Assembly: GCA_963519305.1 (NCBI GenBank) | Contig: CAUQMS010000003.1 | Location: 62,001 to 126,000, forward strand | Direction of reading: 5' to 3' | DNA length: 64,000 nt | Source: Ewingella sp963519305 | GTDB lineage: Bacteria > Pseudomonadota > Gammaproteobacteria > Enterobacterales > Enterobacteriaceae | Shown here: piece by piece, positions 17,036 through 25,460 of the stretch | Layout: each line of letters starts with the position of its first letter | How positions within the stretch are numbered: the first letter of the stretch is position 1 | Made by a program: the position numbers and the translations under genes | The notes under the pieces: generated by a model | Seen by the model: only the letters and a program-made list of their open reading frames with translations | What the model was told of the DNA's origin: nothing | Database searches by the model: none

Positions 17036-17050
17036 TGATAATTATTATCA
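17036..17050 (+). promoter_or_regulatory. Fur box TGATAATTATTATCA
   Basis: A perfect 7-1-7 inverted repeat that matches the Fur consensus core (TGATAATnATTATCA) at every position. It lies 30 bp upstream of the FAD monooxygenase ATG at 17080. Iron-Fur repression of the downstream gene is inferred. Confidence 0.75.
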
Positions 17051-17079
17051 AATAAACACTTCGCTGAAGGACTGGCTCT

Positions 17080-18288
17080 ATGACGCACCATTCAGACCCT
17101 CTTCCCGCAACCTGCTGCATCGCCGGCGGCGGTCCCGCAGGTTTAATGCTCGGTTATCTGCTGGCGCGCAAAGGGGTTCACGTCACGGTGCTGGAAAAGC
17201 ACGCCGACTTCCTGCGCGATTTTCGCGGCGACACCATCCACCCTTCGACGCTGGAAATCATTTGGCGGCTCGGGTTCCTCGACGAGTTTTTACAGCTGCC
17301 GCATCAGCGTGCCGAAAAACTGTATGGTGAAATCAACGGGAAAGAGACCACGCTGGCGGACTTCAGCCATCTGCCGACGCAGTGCAAATTCATCGCATTT
17401 ATGCCGCAGTGGGATTTCCTTAATTTCATCAGCCGTAAAGCCGCCCTGCTGCCGACCTTCAGCCTGCTGCACAATGCGCAGGTGACGGGCCTTATCGAAG
17501 AAAACGGCACGATAAAAGGCGTCAGTGCGCGGATTAACGGCGAAGAAAAACGCATCGATGCCACTCTGGTGGTGGGCTGCGACGGGCGGAACTCCCTCGT
17601 TCGGGAACTGGCTGGCATGGAAATCCGCCGCTTTGGCGCACCGCGTGATGTGCTGTGGCTAAAAGTCCACAAATTGCCGGATGACCCGCAGTGGTCGACG
17701 GGCCATCGCGGGCCGAAGAAAAACTTCATCATGATCGACCGCGGTGACTACTGGCAGTGCGGATACTCCATCACCAAAGACAGCCTTGAGGCCCTGCAAC
17801 AGCAAGGTCTGGCCGCTTTTCTGGCCCTGCTGGCGGAGGTTTCCCCTTTCGACCTTTCGCGGCTGGAGAGCGATATCTCTGACTGGGACGAGGTCAAACT
17901 ACTGAAGATCCGCATTGACCGGCTGAAAGAGTGGGCAAAACCCGGCCTGCTGTGCATCGGCGATGCCGCGCACGCTATGTCACCTGTCGGCGGTGTCGGC
18001 GTTAATCTGGCGATTCAGGACGCGGTTGCCACCGCCAATCTCATCACCACCCCGCTGCTGCGCGGCACGCTCAGTTTGAAGCATCTCCGACGCGTCCAGC
18101 GCCGACGCACCTTCCCTACGTGGGCGACGCAGTCGTTACAAATCATGATCAGCAAAGCCGGGCAGAAAAAACGGACCAAGCCGCCGGGACGAATGGAGTT
18201 GTGGCTGCGCAGCCGGAAATTCATTCCGTTTTTGTTTGGGAGATTAATCGGGATCGGATTTTATCGGGAGATTCCGAGGGGACTCTAG
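17080..18288 (+). CDS. FAD-dependent aromatic-ring-hydroxylase-type monooxygenase
   Basis: A 402-residue flavoprotein of the PHBH/UbiH class. The dinucleotide-binding motif is IAGGGPAGLMLGYLLARKG (about residues 14-32), ending in an acidic strand residue (VLEKH). The second conserved motif is VVGCDGRNSLVREL (about 163-176, DG). The third is IGDAAHAMSPVGGVGVNLAI (about 291-310), contacting the FAD ribityl chain. The C-terminus is basic (RRVQRRRTF). Substrates of this class are aromatic or other activated rings; the substrate here cannot be deduced. A perfect Fur box sits 30 bp upstream and fetAB follow on the same strand, so a role under iron limitation or in siderophore/aromatic chemistry is possible. 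Confidence 0.88.
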   Translation: MTHHSDPLPATCCIAGGGPAGLMLGYLLARKGVHVTVLEKHADFLRDFRGDTIHPSTLEIIWRLGFLDEFLQLPHQRAEKLYGEINGKETTLADFSHLPTQCKFIAFMPQWDFLNFISRKAALLPTFSLLHNAQVTGLIEENGTIKGVSARINGEEKRIDATLVVGCDGRNSLVRELAGMEIRRFGAPRDVLWLKVHKLPDDPQWSTGHRGPKKNFIMIDRGDYWQCGYSITKDSLEALQQQGLAAFLALLAEVSPFDLSRLESDISDWDEVKLLKIRIDRLKEWAKPGLLCIGDAAHAMSPVGGVGVNLAIQDAVATANLITTPLLRGTLSLKHLRRVQRRRTFPTWATQSLQIMISKAGQKKRTKPPGRMELWLRSRKFIPFLFGRLIGIGFYREIPRGL

Positions 18289-18316
18289 GCTCCTTGAGCG
18301 GCTGCCCAAGTCAATT

Positions 18317-18373
18317 GTCATCCCTATATCCCCTGGTGTTATTATGCCCTCCCATAATTTCACCAGGGATGAC
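18317..18373 (+). promoter_or_regulatory. Alternative hairpins in the fetA leader
   Basis: CACCAGGG (18361-18368) can pair with CCCTGGTG (18331-18338). The overlapping AGGGATGAC (18365-18373) can pair with GTCATCCCT (18317-18325). The two pairings share bases and exclude each other, and both would sequester the likely fetA Shine-Dalgarno AGGG. This could be an attenuation-like switch or coincidence. Confidence 0.4.
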
Positions 18374-18379
18374 CCCGTT

Positions 18380-19051
18380 ATGCCGCACGCAGTGCCTCTA
18401 ATCCAATTACAAAACGTCAGTTTCTCTCTCAATAACCGCACCCTGCTGGAACCGGTATCCTTTGATCTTCATCCCGGTGAATTTACTCTGCTGACCGGGC
18501 CGTCGGGCAGCGGGAAGAGTACGTTGCTGAAAATCATTGCTTCGTTGCAAACGCAAACCGGCGGGACAGTCCGTTTTAAGGGCGAGGATATTGCGCAGCT
18601 GAAGCCTGAAACTTACCGCCAGCAGGTCTCCTACTGTTTCCAGACACCGACGCTGTTTGGCGATACGGTGCGGGATAATCTGGCGCTGCCGTATGAAATT
18701 CGTGGCAAGAAAATGGAGGTTGAAAAAGTAAAACAGTGGCTGACGCGGGTACATTTGTCGGCGGATATGCTGGATAAGCGCACGCAGGAACTCTCCGGGG
18801 GGGAAAAACAGCGGGTGTCGCTGTTGCGAAACCTGCAATTTCTGCCCGATGTGCTGCTGCTCGATGAGATAACCAGCGCACTGGACGAAGAGAATAAACA
18901 GAATATTCATCAGATCATTGCCGGTTTGGTCGCTGAACAGCAGCTTGCCGTGCTGTGGGTCAGCCACGACCAGAACGAAATCCGCCATGCTCAAAACGTC
19001 ATCACCCTGACCCACCACGCCGACGAGAATACCGCCCATGAACCAGCATAA
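18380..19051 (+). CDS. fetA: Iron-homeostasis ABC transporter ATPase FetA (YbbL)
   Basis: A 223-residue ATPase whose sequence aligns along its length with E. coli FetA/YbbL (225 residues). Walker A is GPSGSGKST, the signature LSGGEKQRVSLLR and Walker B LLLDEITSALDE, and KPETYRQQVSYCFQTPTLFG is a FetA-specific stretch. FetA and FetB form a transporter linked in E. coli to iron export and to resistance to oxidative stress. Start at 18380 (MPHAVPLIQLQNV) is preferred because it matches the E. coli N-terminus; an earlier in-frame ATG at 18344 exists. It overlaps fetB by 14 bases. Confidence 0.93.
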   Translation: MPHAVPLIQLQNVSFSLNNRTLLEPVSFDLHPGEFTLLTGPSGSGKSTLLKIIASLQTQTGGTVRFKGEDIAQLKPETYRQQVSYCFQTPTLFGDTVRDNLALPYEIRGKKMEVEKVKQWLTRVHLSADMLDKRTQELSGGEKQRVSLLRNLQFLPDVLLLDEITSALDEENKQNIHQIIAGLVAEQQLAVLWVSHDQNEIRHAQNVITLTHHADENTAHEPA

Positions 19052-19805
19052 CATCACCAACGAATCCCTGGCGCTGGCGCTTATTCTGGTCGTTGTCGCC
19101 CTGCTGGTAAGTAAAAAAGAGAAGCTCGGGCTGGAAAAAGACATCATCTGGAGCGTCGCACGGGCCATCGTACAACTGGTGATTGTCGGCTACGTGCTCA
19201 AATACATTTTCGAGCTGAACAACGGCTGGCTGACGGTGCTGATGGTACTGTTTATCTGCGTCAACGCCGCGCTCAACGCCAAAAAGCGCAGTCGCAATAT
19301 TGATAACGGTTTTGTGATTTCGTTTATTGCGATCTCGGTGGGCACCACCCTGACGCTGGTGGTACTGCTGCTCAGCCGCTCGATTGAGTTTCTGCCGATG
19401 CAGGTGATCCCGATTTCCGGCATGATCGCCGGTAACGCGATGGTGGCGGTGGGCCTGTGTTACAGCAACCTCAACCAGCGCTTTATCGACAACCAGCAAA
19501 AGATCCTTGAGATGCTGAGCCTCGGTGCATCGACTAAAATGGCGTCCGGTTCAATTATCCGCGACAGCATTCGTGCTGCGATGATCCCTACCGTCGATGC
19601 GGCCAAAACTGTCGGGCTGGTCAGCCTGCCGGGCATGATGTCTGGCCTGATCTTCGCCGGTATCGACCCGGTGAAAGCTATCAAATATCAGATCATGGTA
19701 ACCTTCATGCTACTGGCAACCGCAAGCCTGTCGACCATTATTGCGGGCTATCTCTCCTACCGTCGTTTTTACAATGAACGTGCGCAACTGCGGGTGATGA
19801 AATAG
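19038..19805 (+). CDS. fetB: Iron-homeostasis ABC transporter permease FetB (YbbM)
   Basis: A 255-residue multi-helix inner-membrane protein nearly collinear with E. coli FetB/YbbM. Shared segments include MNQHNITNESLALALILVVV at the start, IPISGMIAGNAMVAVGLCY in the middle and LPGMMSGLIFAGIDPVKAIK near the end. It overlaps fetA by 14 bases, indicating translational coupling. Together with FetA it forms a small export-type ABC system; no periplasmic partner gene is needed or seen. Confidence 0.94.
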   Translation: MNQHNITNESLALALILVVVALLVSKKEKLGLEKDIIWSVARAIVQLVIVGYVLKYIFELNNGWLTVLMVLFICVNAALNAKKRSRNIDNGFVISFIAISVGTTLTLVVLLLSRSIEFLPMQVIPISGMIAGNAMVAVGLCYSNLNQRFIDNQQKILEMLSLGASTKMASGSIIRDSIRAAMIPTVDAAKTVGLVSLPGMMSGLIFAGIDPVKAIKYQIMVTFMLLATASLSTIIAGYLSYRRFYNERAQLRVMK

Positions 19806-19847
19806 AATTCGCCATCGCTTTTCACCTCAATCACTTCAGGGACGACA

Positions 19848-20696
19848 ATGGGACCTTTACAACGGCTTGACCATTTTTTACTGGAGCCACGCCCCGTGCA
19901 GCCCATCCACGGGCTGCGCCGCTTTCTGACCGAATTTGTTTTTTTCGGCATCAAAGAAGCCAGGGCCTGCATTTTTGTCGGCCTGTTTTTTCTGGCTGTC
20001 TTTCTGGTGCCGCGTGCTGGTTTGTTCCATGTGCCGCGCTATGACGTGCTGCTGGTTGTTGCACTGTTTGTGCAGGTCTGGATGCTGGCGACGAAGCTGG
20101 AAACGCTGGACGAATTTAAAGCCGTGATGCTGTTTCACGTGGTGGGTTTTGCGCTGGAAGTGTTTAAAACGTCATCGGGTATCCGCTCGTGGAGTTACCC
20201 GGACTTTGCCTACACCAAACTGTTTGGCGTTCCGCTGTTTTCAGGTTTTATGTACGCGGCGGTGGGCAGTTACATGATCCAGTGCTGGCGGCTGCTGGAT
20301 GTAAAAGTGCGTAATTATCCGCCTTATACTCTGGCGGCCATCTCCTCTGTGCTGATTTACGTTAACTTTTTCAGCCATCATTACATTGGTGATTTCCGCT
20401 GGTACATTACGGCGCTGATATCAGGGCTCTATGCCCGCAGCTATGTGGTTTTCACGCCTTATGATACTGCGCGGCGTATGCCCCTGATCCTGGCGTTTAT
20501 CCTGATCGGCTTCTTTATCTGGCTGGCCGAAAATATCAGTACATTTTTCACGATCTGGCGCTATCCGAATCAAATCGACAGCTGGTCCGGCGTGCATCTC
20601 GGCAAGTGGAGCTCATGGGCGCTGCTGGTGATCATGACTTTCACCATGATAACTTGCCTGAAAAACATTAAAAAGCACGTACATATTCCGGTGTAG
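19848..20696 (+). CDS. DUF817-type multi-pass membrane protein
   Basis: A 282-residue protein with about seven or eight membrane helices. Recognisable stretches of the DUF817 family are EVFKTSSGIRSWSYPDFAYT, VGSYMIQCWRLLDV and HHYIGDFRWYITALI; the conserved histidines and acidic residues in these could bind a ligand. AGGG precedes the ATG. It follows fetB by 42 bases on the same strand and might be co-transcribed, but no shared function is known. The role of the family is not established. Confidence 0.8.
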   Translation: MGPLQRLDHFLLEPRPVQPIHGLRRFLTEFVFFGIKEARACIFVGLFFLAVFLVPRAGLFHVPRYDVLLVVALFVQVWMLATKLETLDEFKAVMLFHVVGFALEVFKTSSGIRSWSYPDFAYTKLFGVPLFSGFMYAAVGSYMIQCWRLLDVKVRNYPPYTLAAISSVLIYVNFFSHHYIGDFRWYITALISGLYARSYVVFTPYDTARRMPLILAFILIGFFIWLAENISTFFTIWRYPNQIDSWSGVHLGKWSSWALLVIMTFTMITCLKNIKKHVHIPV

Positions 20697-20703
20697 TATG
20701 GCT

Positions 20704-23533
20704 TTACCAGATGACCCGCATGCCGACGCTGCCGATATAGTCATCAATTTTCGTACTATCAACATCGCCGGTGTGGCTGGCCGTTGAGTAAAAACTGACA
20801 TTTTTATTCAGTGTGGCCGCTACGCCGACGCCCACTTCCAGCGAGGTGGAGCCCTCCTCGGCCGTCACCTTATCTCCGTTCAGATTAACCGAACTGGTAT
20901 TGTTAAACTGATGCCAGAAATTAATGTTGATAAAGGGCTGAATGCTCCGGGCCAGCTCGCCGTAATTCCCCTCCAGACGTACGCCGACGCGGCCGGTCTC
21001 CACAGTGTCGTTGCTGTACTCAATGGAAGAAACCCCGTCATTACTGTCATCGAGCATCATACGCTGCACCGCCAGCTGTGCCTGCGGCTCAAGCGACCAG
21101 CGATCGCTGACCGGCAGCGGATAACCGCTCTCTAATGACGCCGACCACAATTTCCCCCCGGCATCTGCATTGTGCCCGCGTCCAGACTCCATGGAACCGT
21201 TCATCCAGGTTTGCATCAGCACTGCATCCACATACGCCTGACTCGCCCATTGATGCGTCCAGTAAGTACCAAGGCTGTTGCCGTTGAGCTTGATATTCCC
21301 TGCCCAGGCGTCCGGCTGGCCGAGGATAAATCCATGAATGTCGCCCTTGACCCGCGTATAGCCGTAGAAAATCCCGGCGTTATCGTGCCCGCCGTCAGCA
21401 TCCTGTGCCGAGTAAAGGTCTTGTCCGACCTGAAAACCCTCAAACGAACCGTCAAAGGAGGGTGAGGTAGAACCCGACCAGCTCTGTTCGCTGTGGGTTC
21501 CCAAAATACGCGCCCAACTGGCCGGTATGCCGCCGTCTGCAGAAATGAGCAGACGGGTGCTGCCCTGACGCTGATGGAAAGTACCGACCTGCGTCATACC
21601 CATGTTCAGCACCAGTGGCGCCAGTGATTGATAAAGCGGAATTTCCTGACGGTAGAGCGGTACCGTGGCTACCGGTGTCACAACCGGAGGTAGCGTACCG
21701 CCCGGCTCTGTCGGTACAACAGGCGGCACAACAGGCGGTGTAACAGGTGGCGTAACAGGCGGCGTAACGGGCGGCGTAACGGGCGGTGTAACAGGTGGCG
21801 TAACAGGTGGCGTAACGGGTGGCGTAACGGGAGGGGTTACCGGTGGCGTCGTTATCAGCGTATTGCGCAAAAACCAGCTGTCACTGCTGCCTGCGCCACC
21901 GCGAAACAGGAAATAATCATAGGCCCCGGCCGAGACAGATCCACCGGCCAGATTGAATGCCGTGGTGGTGGTTGTACCACCGTTGATGGCGTCAACCAGC
22001 AAAATACCGTTCTGCTGTGTCGCCACGCCCGAGCCTCCGACATTGGTGACCTGAATCTGCGTCGTACCGCTGGCCTGCCCGCCGGAGATAATTAACTGGT
22101 CCGACGGTGAGTTATCCCCGTTCAGTACGGTCTGTAGCTTTAACGTGCCGTTGAGCCCGACATAGTTGCCATTTATGGTCAGCCGGTCTGAGGTGCTGCC
22201 GGAACCGTTGGTCAGATCCAGCGTCCCCGCATTGCGCACAGTAACCGACGAGGCGTTATTGAAGGCTGAAATAGTAGCGGCGCTCTGCCCGCCGGCCAGC
22301 ACGCTGCTGCTGGCGTCAATCATTATGCTGCCGGTCTGAGAACCACTGTCACCGAGTACCAGCGGGCTGTTGAGCGTAAGCTGAGATCCGTTGTTGAGTG
22401 CAATACTTTCCCAGTCGATAAATCGCGCCGGATCGCTGGCGAAGCTGTGGTCCAGCGTCAGTGAATCGCTGCCTGCACCGCCGTCAAAAATGATGCCTGA
22501 CAGCAATTGAGTCGCGTTTAAATTCTTCAGCGTGGCCGTATCGTCGCCATCGCCCATCACGACGGAACCAGTCACTGAGCCGCTGTTTTGCCAGATGAAC
22601 TGATCGTTGGCGCCTGAAAAGCTAACGGCGATGCCGTTTCCCCCGCTGATATTACCGCTGTTAATCACCGTCGCGGCGTCGTTGCTGTCAAACTGAATGC
22701 CAATCTCGTTGCCGGAGGAGATAGTTCCGCTATTGGTCACCGTCGCCACGCCGAAATAGCTGTATACACCGTCACGCAGGGCATGAATTTCACCCGCGTT
22801 GTTGATAGTGCCGCCAGCGGTGGCAACAATACCGCGCGAAGCATCGCTGGTGATAAGGCCGGTCACGCTGTTGGTGACGCTGGCGGGCTGCCCGAGGTAG
22901 ATCCCATTGGCATTGGTGCCGGAAACATGAATCACATTGCTATTGGTGATTGTGTCGATGACACCACCGCCCAGTGCGGTATTAATGCCGTTTCCACCCT
23001 CGCCCGTGGTCTCAATAGTTCCGCTGTTGGTCAGAATATTGCCGCCACCATTAGCCTCCATCCCGTATCCCTGATATCCCTGGGTTGAAATAGCCCCCCT
23101 GATTACTGAGCGTATTACCAGCGGCACTGACATGCATGCCCGTGGAGTTATCACCGCTCACTGATAACGAACCCACGTTGTTCAGCAGATTTCCCGCCAG
23201 ACTGGCCGATAGCGCGTTGATATTGTCCCCGCTCAGATTAATTGCGCCGTAATTATTAATGATGCTGTTGCTTTCAATGCTGACCGCATTCTGATCTGCA
23301 ACCGTTAAACCCGCACCGCTGTCTATGTTTACCGTGACATTCTGGCTGTTGAGCTGAGCGGTGACCGGTACAGTGCCCGGATTGGGAATAGATGTGCTGC
23401 ATGTTGTGGTTTGACCGGAATTTGGCACCGGAATGTCGCAAGCGGCAAAAGAGAACCAGGGCGAGGCCAGCAGCAGGAGTACACCAAGAGGTAATAATGA
23501 CGCTGAGATCTTAGGGTTAATCGTTCTTAGCAT
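20704..23533 (-). pseudogene. Autotransporter (type Va) broken by a one-base G-tract frameshift
   Basis: The first part encodes a signal peptide (MLRTINPKISASLLPLGVLL, cleaving near FSFAA) and the beginning of a beta-helical passenger, then runs out of frame at about 23095. There six G residues (coding strand) occur where five would join ...NTLSNQG to AISTQGYQGYGMEA.... The second part (20704 to about 23095) continues the passenger with repeated NSGTI/NNAG motifs, a PPVT proline-rich stalk (21722-21841), and an autotransporter beta-barrel that ends in the expected aromatic residue (SVGMRVIW). A corrected protein would be about 940 residues. A base error, a recent mutation or slippage-based phase variation would all give this picture. 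The promoter side faces hutU. Confidence 0.85.
21722..21841. repeat. 12-bp tandem repeat encoding PPVT units of the autotransporter stalk
   Basis: Ten tandem 12-bp units (on the plus strand mostly GGYGGYGTAACR). They encode consecutive Pro-Pro-Val-Thr tetrapeptides between the passenger and beta-barrel of the autotransporter. Unit number could vary by slippage. Confidence 0.9.
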
Positions 23534-23760
23534 CAAATTCACATAACACCCCAACCCGAAGTTAATGAAATGCATTATTTGAGTTAAGGATAGTTAACAA
23601 AGGGCCGGGTCGGCGTTTTTTTGAGCAAAGTGTGATTTCTGGAGAATATGCAGAAGGGGTAGCCAGGAAAAATTGGCGGGCTCCAGATTGAACTGCTGCC
23701 CGCCACTTTTATTTTGAAGGTATTTCTATGTCATGTTCGAAATATACGTAACGCCGTCAC

Positions 23761-25443
23761 TTAAATCATCGGCAGATTCAATTCATTACGTTCTGCGCAT
23801 TCAATCGCCTGCTCATACCCTGCATCAGCGTGACGCATCACGCCGGTTGCCGGGTCGTTCCACAGGACACGTGCCAGACGGGCATCCGCTTCTTTGGTGC
23901 CGTCAGCGACAATCACCATGCCTGCATGTTGTGAAAAGCCCATACCCACGCCGCCGCCGTGATGCAGGCTGACCCACGTCGCGCCGCCAGCGGTATTGAG
24001 TAACGCATTGAGTAACGGCCAATCGGAAACGGCGTCAGAACCATCTTTCATCGCTTCCGTTTCACGGTTTGGTGAGGCCACCGAGCCGGTATCCAGATGG
24101 TCACGGCCGATCACCACCGGCGCTTTCAGTTCACCGTTACGCACCATTTTATTAAAGGCCAGCCCGGCAATGTGCCGCTCACCCAGCCCCAGCCAGCAGA
24201 TCCGCGCAGGTAACCCCTGAAAAGCAATGCGTTCGCTGGCCATATTCAGCCAGTTGATCAGATTGGCGTTATCCGGGAACAGCTCTTTCAATTTTGCATC
24301 GGTCTTATAGATATCTTCCGGGTCACCCGACAGCGCCACCCAGCGGAACGGACCTTTGCCTTCGCAAAACAGCGGGCGAATATAAGCCGGAACAAAACCA
24401 GGGAAATCAAAGGCATTAAGCACACCTTCCTCTTTTGCCACCTGACGGATGTTGTTGCCGTAATCGACAGTCGGAATACCCATGGCGTGAAAATCGAGCA
24501 TCGCCTGAACGTGTTTCGCCATCGACGTACGCGCAGCTTTTACCACCACTTTAGGATCAGAGGTTTTGCGATCCTGCCACTGTTCCAGCGTCCAGCCTTC
24601 CGGCAGATAACCGTTCAGCGGATCATGGGCTGAGGTTTGATCAGTGACAATGTCCGGGCGTAAACCACCCTGTTGAGCGCGCGCAACCAGCTGCGGCATC
24701 AGTTCCGCGGCATTCCCCAGCAGGCCAACGGAGATCGCCTGTTTTTCGGCGCAGGCTTTTTCAATCATCGCCAGCGCTTCGTCGATGCTGTGGGCTTTGT
24801 AATCGAGATAACGGGTACGGATACGAAAATCAATGCGCGACTCCTGGCACTCAATCGCCAGTACGCAGGCACCGGCCAGTACGCCAGCTAATGGCTGTGC
24901 GCCGCCCATACCGCCAAGCCCGGCGGTCAGGATCCATTTGCCCCGTAAGTTGCTGTTGTAGTGCTGACGACCCGCTTCGGCAAAGGTTTCATAGGTTCCC
25001 TGCACGATGCCCTGCGCACCAATGTAAATCCATGAACCAGCGGTCATCTGGCCGTACATCATCAACCCGGCTTTATCCAGTTCGTGGAAGTGCTCCCAGT
25101 TGGCCCAGTGTGGCACCAGATTGGAGTTGGCAATCAGCACCCGCGGGGCATCCGTATGAGTGCGGAAAATACCCACCGGTTTACCCGACTGTACCAGCAA
25201 AGTTTCGTCCTCACGCAGTTTGCGCAAGCTGTCGAGGATCGACTCAAAAGCTGGCCAGTTGCGGGCGGCTTTACCAATCCCGCCGTACACCACCAGGTCT
25301 TGCGGGCGTTCAGCAACGTCCGGGTCAAGATTGTTTTGCAACATGCGGTAAGCGGCTTCGATCAGCCAGTTCTGACAGCTCAGCTCGGTGCCGTGAGGGG
25401 CACGTACCACGCGGGCAACGGCGGTTTTCTGTGGTGTATTCAT
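23761..25443 (-). CDS. hutU: Urocanate hydratase
   Basis: A 560-residue enzyme converting urocanate to 4-imidazolone-5-propionate, the second step of histidine degradation. NAD+-dependent urocanase landmarks are present, including QMTAGSWIYIGAQGIVQGTY, AGLGGMGGAQPLA (NAD-binding glycines), FCEGKGPFRWVALSGDPEDI and HHGGGVGMGFSQHAG. Although an ATG at 25461 overlaps the hutH stop, the ATG at 25443 is preferred since AAGGGA lies just before it and the length then fits the family. It is second in the hutHU operon. Confidence 0.97.
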   Translation of the reverse strand: MNTPQKTAVARVVRAPHGTELSCQNWLIEAAYRMLQNNLDPDVAERPQDLVVYGGIGKAARNWPAFESILDSLRKLREDETLLVQSGKPVGIFRTHTDAPRVLIANSNLVPHWANWEHFHELDKAGLMMYGQMTAGSWIYIGAQGIVQGTYETFAEAGRQHYNSNLRGKWILTAGLGGMGGAQPLAGVLAGACVLAIECQESRIDFRIRTRYLDYKAHSIDEALAMIEKACAEKQAISVGLLGNAAELMPQLVARAQQGGLRPDIVTDQTSAHDPLNGYLPEGWTLEQWQDRKTSDPKVVVKAARTSMAKHVQAMLDFHAMGIPTVDYGNNIRQVAKEEGVLNAFDFPGFVPAYIRPLFCEGKGPFRWVALSGDPEDIYKTDAKLKELFPDNANLINWLNMASERIAFQGLPARICWLGLGERHIAGLAFNKMVRNGELKAPVVIGRDHLDTGSVASPNRETEAMKDGSDAVSDWPLLNALLNTAGGATWVSLHHGGGVGMGFSQHAGMVIVADGTKEADARLARVLWNDPATGVMRHADAGYEQAIECAERNELNLPMI

Positions 25444-25460
25444 AGTGTGTCCCTTATTCA

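Noticed and set aside
16941..17330. 129-codon open frame across the Fur box
   Set aside because: It is a shifted reading of the monooxygenase start with Arg-rich composition, and covers the regulatory region.
21722..21841. Tandem repeat as a possible CRISPR-like array
   Set aside because: The 12-bp units have no spacers and are an in-frame proline-rich linker.
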